NCBI GenBank assembly: GCA_035772785.1
Contig: JAOCPU010000002.1
Coordinates: forward strand, 186,001-250,000
Reading direction: 5' to 3'
DNA from: Phlebiopsis flavidoalba
Taxonomy: Eukaryota > Basidiomycota > Agaricomycetes > Polyporales > Phanerochaetaceae
DNA length: 64,000 nt
Made by a program: the position numbers and the translations under genes. Below, one piece after another: positions 24,063 to 36,800 of this stretch. The notes beneath the pieces are model-generated. The model ran no database searches. It had not been told where the DNA came from and worked only from the letters and a program-made list of their open reading frames with translations. Numbering within the stretch: the stretch's first letter is position 1; each line of letters begins with the position of its first letter.

Positions 24063-25632
24063 TCGATGGGCACGATTGGGTTGCGATGGCAAGGGGCGAG
24101 AGAACTGTGTGGCGCACCCTGAGCTTCAGCGCGTCTGCTGCTGGTTCCTCAGGGCGACGTCTGACTGCTGCTAGAAAGTCGTGTGCAGGAGCGCGTCGCC
24201 GGGCGTCTCCGGCTCCCCCGTGCCCCCCCCCCTCCCCTCGCCGGGGAAAGGGGGGGCCCGTACAAAAAACACAGCGCCAAACCGCAGCGTAGCACGCACA
24301 TATGCGCCTCAAACGGGCACCACCACAGGCTCTCCCGGTGGCATGCAGCCGCAACGCACCTCCGACAACAGTGGAGAGAGCCCGAGCACGGCCATTGTCC
24401 TCGCTTAGATGAGTCGTTTTGCGCACGGGCGGGCGGCGCGTCGCGGGAGATGGCGAGCACGCGCGCGCGCGAGGGGTGCTGCCGGCGCACGCACAAGCGG
24501 CGGCTCGCGCGATCGGCGGCGCCGCGAAAGGCAAGAGCGAGCGGTGGGTGCTGCCCCCTCGATGGATGGAACGATCGGCCCAGCAGCCCGGCTGGGCTGG
24601 CTTCATCTGCGCCGTTGCGAAGAGCGCGTGCGTGCGGGGGCGTCCTGGCAGGGCAGCGCAGGGCTCAGGCTGGCGCGGAGTGGCGCGCAGGGGTCTTCTA
24701 GTGGTGGGAAGGGCCTGCGGGGTAGTGCGCTTCGCTGTTGCGCAACGTGTAGGCCCGCCTGGGAAAGTCGGAGAGGTGGACCCTACCATTCGTTTGCTAT
24801 TCGTGCCGCGGTCGGCCCGCTCCAGTAGGGTTCCAGCTGTGGACGAGGGGGGCAGGCCATCTGTGATGTGGCAAGCCTGCTGTTTGCGCTCGCAGCACCC
24901 AAACTGTATCGCGGTATCAGCAATTGCGGGATGCGGGCTGGGTGCGCGACCAACCTTGGACACACACAGGAGCCCCAAACGGGCGTGCGGTACACACACT
25001 ATACGACGCGTATGACACATCGCGAGCGCGTGCGCCATCCCAGCCCAGTCGGCACCCGACCCGGCGCGCGCGCGCGAAGGCCGCCGCAATTTCATTTTTG
25101 TGAACAAGGCCTGCGGGTGTTCCCAAACAGCGCGCAGGCGGCACGCGCGCAGGGGCGCCGCCTGCCGACGGGGAAGCAGCGCAGGGGGGGGCGGACGAAG
25201 AGGAGAGTGGAACAGGCACAGCGGGGAGGGGGGCTTCGCCAGGACGCGGACGCGCCGCCGCTGCTCATTAATATCCCCTGAAACACTTCTCGCGTCACGG
25301 GGGGGCCCTCAGCAATATCGTGTGTACAACCCCCGAGGCGAACGCCGCCTCCCACAGGCATATACCGCGGCGATGCGTCGTCTGGGATATTGCGCGCGAT
25401 GCCGCCATCGGAGACGCGTGTGCCCGCGCGGGCCCGGACGCGGCACGCGACGCGACGCGACGCCACACACCACGCCACGCGCCGCCGCCTGCGCCGCGCG
25501 CAGAACGCAATCTGCACGATCGCGCCTCCGAGCATCCACCTGCCCTTTGTCTGTCTTTTCCCCCCGTCGCGCCGGGGGAGCGGCGCGCGTGCCCCGCTTG
25601 CGGGTCGTGACGGCGGGGGGCGTGGCCGATAG
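24063..25632. other. GC-rich block, left arm, no firm gene
   Basis: Very GC-rich with CG alternations (for example 24464-24476 and 25068-25078). Open frames appear on most strands and are unreliable. A forward reading from about 24931 (CATNLGHT.. to PLLI near 25270) is echoed in the right arm at 59492-59112 (CATNLGQT.. to RRPLLI), so a translated segment is possible. No family recognised. Confidence 0.4.
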
Positions 25633-25974
25633 TTGCGGACCATGGCGCGCCGGGGGGCTCGAGGGCCGGGTCAGGTGGGGCTGCGTGCGTGGGAGGCAAA
25701 CTCTGTGCGGGGGCATGAACACTTCTTCCTCGGTGCGGGTGTGATGGGCTGGTGCGCCGAACGCTGTGGTGTTGGCGATGAAAAGGGTGCGAGGCGGCTG
25801 CGTTCGCCTTATGCGGGCATCCGGGCGCACCAGGCTGCCGCGCCTGGCCGCGCTCGCGTCGAACGTCCGCGCGCAGAACTGGCAACGCGCGAAGCCCTGC
25901 GACACGCAATATCGCGCATACTGTTCAGAACGCAGAGATATATAACGGCCTGTCAGGAGCGCGGACGGGGATGA
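25633..25974 (+). CDS. Frame E, left copy (unknown)
   Basis: A 113-codon frame whose right-arm counterpart (58661-58344) is also open, 105 codons. Both begin MAR, and share HEHFFLGAGVMGW (REHFFLGAGVMGW on the right) and GDEKGA. The short hydrophobic FFLGAGVMGW could be part of a membrane segment or simply buried. The rest is arginine and alanine rich and differs by frame shifts. Kept open length in both arms is the main support. Not recognised. Confidence 0.35.
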   Translation: MRTMARRGARGPGQVGLRAWEANSVRGHEHFFLGAGVMGWCAERCGVGDEKGARRLRSPYAGIRAHQAAAPGRARVERPRAELATREALRHAISRILFRTQRYITACQERGRG

Positions 25975-26023
25975 AAGGGCTAGTGCGTACGCGCGAAGGC
26001 GAGAAGGGCGGCTAGAAAAAACA

Positions 26024-26383
26024 ATGCACGAGGAAGGCGCACGCCCCTTCGCGAAGCTGGGCGATCACCCACGCTCGTTCGTCTGCAGCGGAAATTCGGA
26101 AAGCAGGGCTGACGTCGTGCGCGCGCGCGTGCGCCCCCGCCGCCCGGCCCCCCGGGGCGACTCCTCGTATACGCGCACGGCGGGGGAAGCGCCCCGAATA
26201 CACCGAGGTGGAGGACCCGTAGGCGCGTTCAGGCTGCGGCCTGCCGTACATTCTCTCGATCTTGGCGAGCCATCATGGCAAAGTTTGCGCGAAAAAGCAA
26301 ACTCCGGGCCCTCCTCGTATCTCTTCGCTCTTCGGGCTCTAGCTCCAGACGGTGGATTCTGCCATGGCTGGGCGCCGCAGTGA
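26024..26383 (+). CDS. Frame E2, left copy (unknown)
   Basis: A 119-codon frame starting MHEEGARPFAKLGDHPRSF. The right arm on its reverse strand reads AFATKLGDPHARPSSAAEIS at the matching place. It may be a further exon of E. The composition is GC-driven and no domain is visible. Confidence 0.3.
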   Translation: MHEEGARPFAKLGDHPRSFVCSGNSESRADVVRARVRPRRPAPRGDSSYTRTAGEAPRIHRGGGPVGAFRLRPAVHSLDLGEPSWQSLREKANSGPSSYLFALRALAPDGGFCHGWAPQ

Positions 26384-26667
26384 ATGAGGGCGGCTCGCTA
26401 TTGGCGTCGCCGGGCCAAGGTTTGCCCACTGATCCGCCGCAGAGCTCGCCCCTCCCGCACGCGTGTGGTTTCTGCAGACCGAGGCCTCTCGAAACGGCTG
26501 CTGGTCTCTGGTGCGCGAGATGGCCTGCATGGCGATCGAACGGATCGTTTCCGTTTACCAGTTTCCTTTCTCTGCGACCCTCGCCGACTCGCACAGCGTG
26601 GCGCCGACAGGCAGCCCCCGCCGAAAGCCGACGCGCGGACCTCGAGCGCACTCGTAGAGCTTCATCC

Positions 26668-27540
26668 TTAAGTGCAGCAGAACACACACTTGGGCGGAGC
26701 GGTGGCTCTCGTCCCAAAGGGATGTGGTTGAGGATCTCCCGGTGTCGTGGGAATAAAGTACCATACAGCAATTTTGTGCTGGATATAGCCTAATGTCACT
26801 ATGTTGTGCGCGATCCGTAGCAGGCAATAGAGGTAAGCAATTCTAAACTGCCCCCACCAGGTCGCGCTGTCGTGAGGGTGGTTGAACCGCTATCCGCTGA
26901 TGGTGGCTGCGCTGGTGCCCAATTTCCCGGCGACCTCTCGCACATGGCGCCCGACCTGCTCGAAATGCATGTTTTTATTTCCGGTTGGTCCTATCGAGGG
27001 GTGGGACGCACCAATGTTTCACATAGGATGCAAGCGATACACATCCCCAGTGCTTCCTTCAAAAAATCGATCCCCAACAATGGCGCGTTGTGCATGCACA
27101 ACTGGCAGGCCGCCGTAGAAACCTAAACCCTGCACAAGATGTCGCTAATATTTCTCACACGCTCTTGCCCCCAGCCGCCACCATCAGCAGGGAAGTGGAG
27201 AGAGCAATTTGATACCATCTTCTCGAGAGCTAGAAGGCTGGGGGTGAGGTTTAGAACTTGCTTACCTCTAATATGGAGGTACATGCATAAATTAAAATTC
27301 TGATCTTCGGGGTCAGTACGACTAGTCAGCCGGGGGGTGGTCTTCCCGACATGAAATGCAAGAAGAAAATCAAGCGCCATGGGCCGCGGCAATTTGTCAT
27401 TTGCGCTTTTTGAATAGGCTAAGAACCACAACTCCATGCTCAATGGAAATAGCGCCAAAAAAAGCGCAGCGTGTCTCCACGTCCATGGGCACCTGCCGTT
27501 TATGTCCACCAATACTGCGCGGCTGATTGGGCGCGGTGGG
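26668..27540 (-). CDS. Gene G, left copy (unknown), opposite strand to A-E
   Basis: Reads WTWRHAALFLALFPLSMELW, AYSKSANDKL, FLLAFHVGKTTPRLTSR and NLCMYLHIRG, followed by a GGTAAGC donor; after a gap it resumes IAHNIVTLGYIQHKIAVWYF and ends VFCCT with a stop at 26670-26668. The right arm gives the same pieces (FHVGKTVRRLT; IVTLGYSSAKLLYF). The hydrophobic ALFLALFPLSMELWFL could be a membrane helix. GKT occurs without a full Walker A pattern, so ATP binding is not claimed. The start is uncertain and could lie further upstream (to 27767). Confidence 0.4.
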
Positions 27541-27767
27541 CAGGGGTCGCGCTGATGGCCCCACCTACGCGCTCGAGGGGCTGGGTCCTCTGACAAGCAA
27601 ATTAAGCGTGTTCGGCTCGACCCTGCCGTTAATTTAAGAGACGACCGGGCGGGTTGCCCCTCCAGCACAGCGGGCGCAGATGGCAGTAGACAAAAAGCGG
27701 GCATGACGCGCAGAGGGAGGTGGTTCCGAGCGGAGCTTGGGCGACGGGGTGGACTGCGGGGACGCAA

Positions 27768-30700
27768 GGCGGAAGGCCCTGTGCACTGTGCGCGGTTGGT
27801 GGCGTACGGAGGACGGCGCGGGTGGGCAAGCGCTGATTTTGACGATGGGCGCGGGCTCCGGCCATTCCGCGGACACGCACAGTTTACTTCTGTGTCGTGT
27901 CGTGTGCTGTATGGTTTTGTTTTTTAGCTTTCTTCGCGGTGCTGTTGGCCGGCTGAGTGGGCGTACTGCTAGAACGGATCGTCAAAGGTGCGGATGCCAC
28001 GCGTCGCACGCAGGGCTGGTTAAGCGAGATGGAACGAGATGGCCCGCAGAGGTGCGATCGTGCCTGTGATATGCTGTTGGCGAGGCTATCGGGCTAAGGG
28101 TCGTATCCGCGGGCAATCGATAGACGGGATCCAGTCCACTTGGTTATTTTCTGATGAAGACAGGTGCAGGATGCGCGGAGGCTGATGGGGTTCGGGCCCG
28201 GGGGGCACCAGGTGCCGCGCGGCCGACGCTTGTTGAGGTGTCGCGACCGTTCCCAGGGAAGCGCAGGGCTCACGAAAGGAGAACGGGAAATTGCGATTGG
28301 ACGGGACGGCCAGCAGGAAGAGGCGATCTGCGACAAGGGAGGCCGGACGGGAGGGACGTGCCAGACGTTTACCCGTTTACGGCAAGCAGAAGGCCCGAAG
28401 CGACAAAGGACAAGAGACCGAATGGGCGAACCTGCGAGGGAGGAGGGTCGTCGATGAACTGTCTGGCGACAACCACAACTTCGGGCAAGCAGAGCGGCTT
28501 CACCGCCAAGTCACAAGGCTGATGCGAGGGCGAGCTCGTAATAAAACTGCGCCACGCATGCGGACCCTGTCCCTCGATTCACATGCTGCCCCCCGCAGAC
28601 GCGCCGCCGCTCCGCCCACCGATCGACTGCTTTCCGTTAGGCCATTCGCGCACTTCCAGTGGCCCATGGCGACACTCTCCTCACCGCCACGCGATGGACG
28701 CCGCTGTACGAGCTCGACCCTGCACTCGCTACATGTACGCCCCCGACTACGACGCAACCCGCACGCCCGACGACCCCGCGCCCCGAGCCGAGGCCTTCTT
28801 TCTACGGGCGGCCGCCGGGACGGCGGCCATGCCGCAAGCTCCTTGCACGCCCTCGTCAGGGCATGACGCCAACGGCGGCGCGGCTCGGCGCCATCAGGTG
28901 AGTCGCGCCGGAGGCTTTGTGTATCAAGGCTGTGCCATCTCAATCGGTACGGCGGCCGCCCAGTTCTTCACGGAGACGCCACGCCAGGCGTTCATGCACG
29001 CTGTTAAGCTACCTGCAGATCATCTCCCCCCCCGCCGCCGACTGGCTCGCCGAGGCACGTCAGGGAAGCAAGGAGCGCCGGCGGCGCCGCAGCCGCGCGT
29101 ACGCCACCGGCCGCCTGCGCAGCTTCCACGCACGCAAGCTACCTACGACGACGTGGCGAGCTCTCGCGCTGTCCGACTCGTCCTGAGCGGGACGGTTACT
29201 TTGGGCACGACTGCGCCGGCGCCCGCGGAGCCCGCGCTGCCTCAGACTGAGGCGCGCCCTGGGACGAGTCGACCCGCACGAGCACCCGCAGCCGCAAGCA
29301 AGAATGCTTTGCCCGTCGCGCGTACGCGGGCCCTACGAGCAGCGGCTACGCAGCCCGTCGACGTCATCCCCGGCCAGAGCGAGGCACGTAGTCACCTCCG
29401 GTACTCTCGCCGGCGGCGAGAACGACAGAGCGCCGCGCCAGACCCGACTACGACGCCGCTCAAGCGTGCCTCTTTGCGCCCGCGCCGTCAGCTCTGCAGT
29501 AAGCAGCACCGCATCACGGCGCCGACTTCGCTGCGCACGACGTAGCGCGTCGTACGAGCGCCGCCGCCGCGCCGCTGCGCGCGCGCTTCGCAGATGCGCG
29601 CACCTTGCCGATACCCGACGGCGAGGACAGGGGGTTAGCTACGGCGGCGGACACGGTCGGCGGATCGGCGCGGCGCAGGCGTAGCACACCCACGCGCGCG
29701 ATCACGACGATCCACTCCGCGCGCGCGCGCAAGCCCACGCCCGCTCGTCGATGACATGCCAGAGGAGAAGCCTCTCACTGCTCGCACGCACGCTTGTTGG
29801 TCGGAAGGCGCAAGCATTGCATGTGCCGGGAGCCCGCGCCGGGGCGCAAGGACGGACGTGCAAGTGAGTGCGCCCGTTGCGAAGTCTGTGCGGCGGGCTG
29901 ATGGATGCTGCAGCCAGTGGCGCCACGGCCGGAATCTGTGCTGCGAGTATCCGTCAATTCAAGGCGGAAACGCGCCAGCGCGAGGCAGAGGCCGCGCGCT
30001 ATACCAAGCACCTACACCCGCGCGGGGCGCGTGAGCCCCGCCGGACCCTGCATCTCAATCAACATGCTGTCACATCCCTACGCCGCTGAATGCCCCTGTG
30101 TTTACTGTCTTTCCTGTTCATCTCTTGTCTTGGTTTATTTGTTCTCCCATGCTCCCACACGAGGTTATACTGCCACTCCTTCTCTCATTGGAACGGACGC
30201 TCACCCACACCCCACACCCGCCGCCCGTTGCTGTACTATACCCCGTATACCCATACACCGCACCTATAGTAGCTAATAGAAGCTTCTGACTCTGCAATCC
30301 ATTCGTCCATCCTCTGCGTCGCCGATAGCGTCCTTCGTGCGCGCACCGTGCGAGTGCGAGTGTGTGTCTCCCGCGCATAGGGTGCGCAGCGAGGAGGGGA
30401 AGACGCAGATTGGCTTTGATGCGCGCGACGCAGGGGGCAGGCGCGGCCCAGGGCCCAGGGCCCCCTCTCCCGCTCGCCACCCAGCGGCGGCGGAGTGCAC
30501 GCCGGAGGTCAGACTGAATGCAAAAAAAAGGAGCACAACGGAAACCCTGCGGGCAAAGAATGGATGGGCCGTGTGCCGCCGGCTCGCCCGCAGCGCAGCG
30601 CAACGCGAGTCCGCGCCCGATTCGAGCACCCGCAGAGAAGCGATGGTGTACAGGGTCCGGGGCGAGCCACGCGTGGGGGGCACGCCGCCGCCGCACGCCC

Positions 30701-32222
30701 GATTCGGCGTGGGGTGGGTGCGGGCGCACGTGGGGCGCGCGCCGCGCACGCCGGGGCGGGTGGGAGGAGCGTGCAAGTGCCGTCGGCCTGCCGCCGTGCC
30801 CTATGCGATCTGCCGCCGAGGGGGCGAACGCCTTGCGTGCGACCAGAAGCACGGGGTGGCGGTCTCTCGTCTACTTGCGCGCCAGCGACAGAGCTAGAGC
30901 GCGCCGATGAGGGCCCTCATGGCGGAATGGGACGCGCAAGGGGTCAGCGCGGGTCGATCTGCGTCGTCGCGGGTTCGCGGCCGGCCCGGCGCTCTTGGGC
31001 CGGTCGGCCATAGCACAGTCAAGCGCGTGCTTCAGCCATCTGCGCCAAAGAGTGGTGTGAGGCGAACATTCAGCAACGACTGTGAGTGCAGGGAGCAGGG
31101 GAGATGCCAAAGCGTTCGCGCCTGCTTGTCGATAGTTGCCTGTGCCGGACGCGAAGTTGAGGACTGGGCAAGAGGCTGTGTAGTCGTTGGGGTGTGCTTC
31201 CCTGGCGCAGTGTGGGATGCGTTGTCGCGAACGCACGCGGAAGCCCGCCTCGACCACGAAGGTCGCTATCTGACCAGGTTAAGCGAGGGAAAAGGATAAG
31301 GCGACATGGGCTCCGGCACGCTTCGCGCGTAAAGTCTGGCCATCGACGCCGTCCCTTCACTTGGCAGCACGGCGCGACGCGGGGCACCGGCGGGCCGAAC
31401 CAGCGCCCGCGCGACACCCCGAGCACCCACGACCAACGATCGGGGTTATTGGATCGCCCCAGCCACAGATAGCACCACGCCACGTCCGTACTACCGCCAT
31501 AGGCCGCGAGCAAAGGGGGGCGGTGTTCGAGCATATGCTCCCCGCCAAGAGCAGTGGATCAAAGGGGCGCGAGCCCCAGTCCGGGCGCAGAGGGAAGACG
31601 AGGAACCCTCTAGGGAGAAATTTTAGCTCGATTTTGTATGAGATTGGTCTGCGACGGCATGTGCAGTGGGCGCGACCTTCGGCGGGCCCTCCGGGGAAGC
31701 AAGTTCGGCACGGCTTGTGCTGGGGCTCATCCGTTAACGTGCGGTGCATAAAGCGGGCCCCCGACCAGTCCGCCAAGCTGTACGCCGGACATAAGCAGCC
31801 GTCGGCTCCGGACTCGTCGTTCCTCGTCAGGCTTCTGCCTGGCGCCCGTTGCCTGCCCGTACCGTCTGGCTGTCTTCTGGACGATTTTTACTGGGAACGC
31901 CCGAGGCGGGCATCTGCCGCCGGCCGCACGCATGGGCGCGGTGCTGGAGGATGCCACCCGCACGGTGTACGTAATCTCACATCTGCGTGCATCCCAATCA
32001 GTCGCGCTCGGGGCTTCCCGCACTGGCTCGCTATCGAGAATATTAAAAGGCAAATTTTCCAGATCAACCACCCGCCCCTTACAGGCCCGTGCTAACGACG
32101 ACCGTGGCTAGGCGACCTCCTCGTGCGCTTGCTGCGGGAAGTACGCGGACCGCCCGCGGCCGGGGCGTGTGCGCGCGGCCGGTGCTCGCCGTACGTGAGC
32201 GCACCGACGTACGGTCATCACG
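27768..32222. other. GC-rich spacer region without an assignable gene
   Basis: Holds many long but low-information frames: 28583-29545 (+, 320 codons), 30118-30852 (-), 31361-32095 (+). A reverse frame 32071-31727 starts MVDLENLPFNILDSEPVREA and is less GC-biased, so it may be an exon of a real gene running leftwards. I tried to read the 28.6-29.5 kb frame as the start of a cytochrome P450 and could not find a supporting motif. No match to the inverted arms was noticed. Confidence 0.4.
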
Positions 32223-32266
32223 TTAGTTAGCCTCAGCGAGTACGGGGGGCCGCGGGCCCGACGTTC

Positions 32267-33809
32267 CTAGAAGGGCAAGGACTCCGTCCGCACACGTCTC
32301 GGCAGCGCGCACACACAGGGGCAAGAACACTGCCGCGTTCGACGGCGGGCACGCTCGCCGCAGGCAAGGAGCACGGGCCCCATAAGCTGTGCAGCAGAAG
32401 TGTCTGCGTGGAGGGAACTCGAAAATGATAGTTGGGCGCAGGACGACGCTCGGCGGGCGACGCACGCCCTGCCGGTCGCGAGGTGCATCTGACAGATCAC
32501 GCCGCAACGAGGACGTGGCGGTGGGAGTGGGGGGGTGGCCACGGCCGCCGCAGAAAACGCTGAGAAACGAAACCAAATCTGCAGATGGTGGAGGCGACAA
32601 ACTCTCCTGCGGGCTTCGTGGCAGCATGTCGATGGACACAACGAGCGCGGGTTCAGCACTTCATAGGTTGTGCACAGAATAGTCAAGAAAGGCACTGACA
32701 GAGGTAACAAAGCTGTTGGCAGATGGAAGATTGTGACGGCGTGGAAGGGGGTTATCAGCCGGTGGGAGGATCCATAGACACACTTGTTACCAGCGCGAAC
32801 CATTCTTGCAAGGGGAAAGCACGAGGGCAACTCCTTTCTCCACGATATTACAGCAAAGAAAGATGGAGCCCCCCCGCCGCACCGCGGAAAACACCATAGC
32901 GACCACACATGGATAACACGTAAATGGAAAAAAATAGTGCTCACATTGTAATGTGGACGCAAGTTTTCGGGAACGCGTACTTGTGCCTGTTTTTCCTCCA
33001 TGGAGTTGTCATGTTCGGTAGCCGTGCGTCATTTCGAACGCACGGTATGCGTTCCCAAGATCACCACCCTCGGTTTCTTCGTCCCCATTGGAGTCTTCGT
33101 ATTCCGCCTAGCAGATACGAGAACACAGATGCTACGTGTTCCAGTTTGAACAACGTGCGTGAGGTCTGGCGGAACCGCGTCCAGGCTGCCGCACACCGCA
33201 GCCCGTGCGACGTCGGACAGCGAGAAGAGACGCACCGGCGGTTACATTGAAGTTGACGAAACTGCAAAGTCGTGGTTCTTGTTCACATACCGCCGCCCCA
33301 TTTCCAGGGTATCTGTGCGCAGGAATGGGGACACGAATTGTTCACGCAGACGTTTCTGGTGCGGCACGCACCTTTTGGACACTTTGGATCTCCAACGCGC
33401 CCTTGGGGGGTCTGTGTTTTTTACCGTTGAACAGGAAACGACGACAGCGCGATCAGGCCCAGGAGAGCCATGAGGCACGACGAGAGGAACGCCGACGCAT
33501 TTGTTGATTCGGGCGTACGCAGAGTGCATGGGTTTTCTATAGGCAGGAGGTAGAGGAGGAGAATGAGAACAAGAGCAGCAGCCGCGGTGCTCGGACGTGT
33601 CAATGCGTTCGGTTCGGTGTTGATGCAATCAATGACGCCGCCGATGGCCCTGCGCCGCCCTGGACGCGCAGAGCCGCGCCAAGGCGGGGCACGCCAGCTT
33701 GCACTGCGAGCCCACTATCCTCGGCCGTCCTCGCTGTGCTGGCAAACCGCTGTGTCTTCCAAGGACGTCTTAGCGCACCTACTACACTCGCCACACTCGA
33801 ATACAACAC
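32267..33809 (-). CDS. Possible divergent gene of unknown function
   Basis: Reverse-strand readings run away from the acyltransferase start at 33886. They include a hydrophobic segment AAAALVLILLLYLLPIENP (around 33560), a second one LSSCLMALLGLIALSSF (around 33460), an acidic reading YEDSNGDEETEGGD in another frame (around 33080), and a 244-codon open frame 33001-32267 with FFHLRVIHVWSLWCF and HLPTALLPLSVPFLTI. Together these suggest a membrane protein, but nothing ties the pieces to a family and they lie in different frames. Confidence 0.25.
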
Positions 33810-33885
33810 CCCTTATACTCTTACCACCACCACCCCACTACGCTCACCACTCACCACACCACAGAGAGAGACAGAGCAGCGCAAG

Positions 33886-36800
33886 ATGGCAGACGCAAAG
33901 GTCATACATCGTGTCATACGTAGAGTCGCAGGCTGGGCCGTCGTCGCGGTCTTCAGCGAGGTGCATGTCATTGGCGGCGAGAACGTCCCCGCGGACTCGG
34001 GCCCATCATCGCGTGAGTGCTCCCTCCTAGCTTTTTCCTGCTCGCGTGCGCCGCCTTTCCGGGGGCCCGCATGTGCGTCGCGAGACCCGTTTGTTGGCGT
34101 ATCTACTGTCCGAAATGTGCGGAAGCCGCGGAGAAGCGTGAACTGTTGCTCTCGGCACTGCTGCATGCGCACGCCCGCATGACATGACATGGGACGGCTG
34201 GTTTAATGAACCGGGTGGGTTTGCTGCTCGTCTTTCATTAGCCCTTTGACTGAACTCTGGATATGCAGGCTAAAACCCAAAACCCATTCAGTCAGCTCTG
34301 GGACGGCGTTGCGCATGGAGCAGTATATCAGTCTATGGTTGCGCGTGCACCCACGCACGGGAGATATGGTAGCTCCCTCTGAAAAACAAATCGCCCCGCC
34401 CTTCTATGCTCGATGTCCTGGGAACTTCGACTGCTCGCCGGGCATGTAGCCATGAGTCTATGGGCGAAGATGCGCGAATGGTGGACATCCCCCCTTCTAG
34501 CAGACGATCTGGGCAACCTTTCTGGTCGGGAACGCGCTCCCGCTTCACGAATCTAGGTTATGACACGCTGTGCTACACGTCGTAGGGAACGCGCAGTGCG
34601 GGGGTGCCAGAAGGGCCCCTGCGTGCACGGCGTCGCCCGCACGCGCGATTCATTGGCTCGCGCCCACTTACCGTTCTTTGTAGAGGCTTGGCCAAAGTGC
34701 GCTGACAACGCTGTTGCACAGAAACCGCGACGCATCACAGGGGGACATGGTCCTGGATCCGTGCGTACTCTGTTACGTCGCGCCGGCCCCGCCCCGCGCC
34801 CCCGCGAAATCTGGACGATATGTGTTCTCAGCCTTATCGCGTTACCCTACCGGCGGATACTGCACTAATGGCAAAGGTATGCGTTTTAGGAGGCGCGTAC
34901 GCTCCACAGGAGGGATAGCACTGAATATGTCACCGCAGCGTCGCTCTTTGCCGGGCACCGTATGTCCTTCATACCTCAAACTCGGCGGGCAACCATCCCA
35001 GTCGACCGCAAGACCAAGGACCGCCAGAAGCTTGTTCGCGGGCACACCGAGGCGCTCGCCGCCAAGGGCACGCGGTCGCGCGCTTCCCCGAGGGCACGAG
35101 CTTAACACCGAGCCGGGATTATGCAGGTGAAAGACGGCGACGCGTGGGCCGCAGCTCGAATAGTAAAATTATACCAAGTGGCGGATCGCAAACGAGATGG
35201 CGGGCGAGCCGGTGACGATTGTGCCCGCGGCGATCGTTTATACACGGATTAAGAGCAAAATGATCGCAGCCGGGTGGGTTGGTAGTCGATATTTGCCGTT
35301 TCGGGCGCGCTGGACGTGCGGTGAGTTGCGCTCTTTTGTCCCGCTCAGCTTTGCGGCCAGGTAATCATGGAGTGCGTCTTCCCTGCGGCCATCTGTTCGC
35401 TGTCCTGCGTCCCTTCGCCTGAACCTGGCCTATCGCAGGATTTGGGACCCCAATTACCATGGACCCGTTTGTCGAACAGTTCATGTCGACACAGAGGAGG
35501 GTGCTTCGCGCACGGGCGGCTGTCAAGCGCCTGACCGCCACGATCGAGGAGAGAGCTGGTCGAGGGCGGACGTGAACGCGCCCAGATTGGTCAGTTTGGG
35601 TTGCTACAGATGGTGTGCGCTGGCCCAGTGACTTGCTAGATTTACTACAAAGGGACACGCTCCTACTGCGCTCGGAGTGGCTAGAGACCTGCTTTGTGGG
35701 AAAATGAAAGAATCCATTCGCCTGGACGACTTTGTCCCCATATCACATACGTAGGAAACGACGGACCACAGTATCACGTGAGGGTACATTGATCTAATCC
35801 GCGGTCGAGTCTCACCTATGTCTTTTGCCTCGCCCAGCCATCGTCGATCTGTTTTCCACTCGCCGAATTGGTTTCCGAAATTCAATGCAACGGAAGAAGC
35901 TCTTCATGACCTACTACTCCCTGCTACAATCATCAAACCTGACCAACACCGCACTATCAACACTTCCGCTACCGCTCGATCTCGACCCTAGTCGACCAAT
36001 ACCGCTGCCTTCTCGCCTGCGCACTCTCAGCGTTCTAGTCCGCCCAGAAACCCTAGCGGCGCTCGTCCGATCTTCCTCTCTTCCTTGTGCCCCTTTTCTT
36101 TCACGCGCCCGGCGTACTTCTTCGGCAGGTCTGGTGGCGAAAATTGGTAGAAGGACGAGGAAGGAAAAAGCAGGCCCAGAACAAGATCGCCTTCTGGCCT
36201 GCTGCTTCTCATAGGTCGTTGCTACACTCTCCATTCGGCGTTGTACAATCTGGTCCAATCTTACGATACTCTGCCATCGGCGGCCTGCCTCGCTCGTAGG
36301 CAATCGTCTCTGTCCTCGCATGGTATCACAACCTCATTTGATCGATGGTACGCCCCTTGCGTTACTGCTCCAGAGCGGCAAAACAGCCCTTCTGATAGCC
36401 ACGCCTTAACGACAGACTACTACGACACAGTGCGGTCGATCGCTCTCCGTGCAACTCCTTTCAGGCCAGGACTGCATCTGACAATTCTCTTTCCCAGCGC
36501 CAAAAGCGGCTCGTCGCGGCGTTGCGCAGTGCCTCGGTCGGCGTCTGGGCTTCAACACCGCTGGGACCTCTTCAATCGCCGCAGCTCACGCAAGGTACGA
36601 CTCAGTTACACACGCACGGATTAGACACCGGAGAACACAAGACACGATACAGCATTGACAAGCCCGCAGTCTCGTCGCGAGATACAGTCCCAGAGTGCTG
36701 GAGATCCAAGTCACCACAAAACACCCGCGCCAGCACCAACCGTCACCCTCGCGCACCGCCGCCGTCACAAAAAGAGAAGAATAACATAGAAGGAGCTACA

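Larger units (their letters stand above)
19560..27600 (+). repeat. Left arm of a large diverged inverted duplication
   Basis: This segment is repeated in reverse at 57100-64000. Matching landmarks, left then right: gene A start 19942 and 63552; gene B start 21123 and 62465; macro-domain start 22386 and 61634; macro stop 23451 and 60860; gene D start 23543 and 60770; frame E 25633 and 58661; frame G 27540 and 57187. Sampled stretches match at about 75-85% by eye. Differences include silent third-base changes as well as single-base indels. The left arm is about 1 kb longer through internal gaps. The spacer does not continue the palindrome. Confidence 0.85.

Noticed and set aside
23854..25107. 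Longest open frame of the window (417 codons, reverse strand)
   Set aside because: It runs against gene D, has GC-driven composition, and its frame is not kept in the matching right-arm DNA.
26900..27400. GKT in FHVGKTTPRLT as a Walker A site of an ATPase
   Set aside because: The required GxxxxGK[ST] spacing is missing and no Walker B is seen.
28583..29545. 320-codon frame considered as the N-terminal part of a cytochrome P450
   Set aside because: No helix K ExxR, heme-binding FxxGxxxC or other P450 signature is found downstream; composition explains the open frame.
33242..33809. Hydrophobic reverse-strand segments considered as a pheromone receptor or transporter
   Set aside because: Only two segments are readable and neither matches a family motif, so it is listed only as an unknown possible gene.
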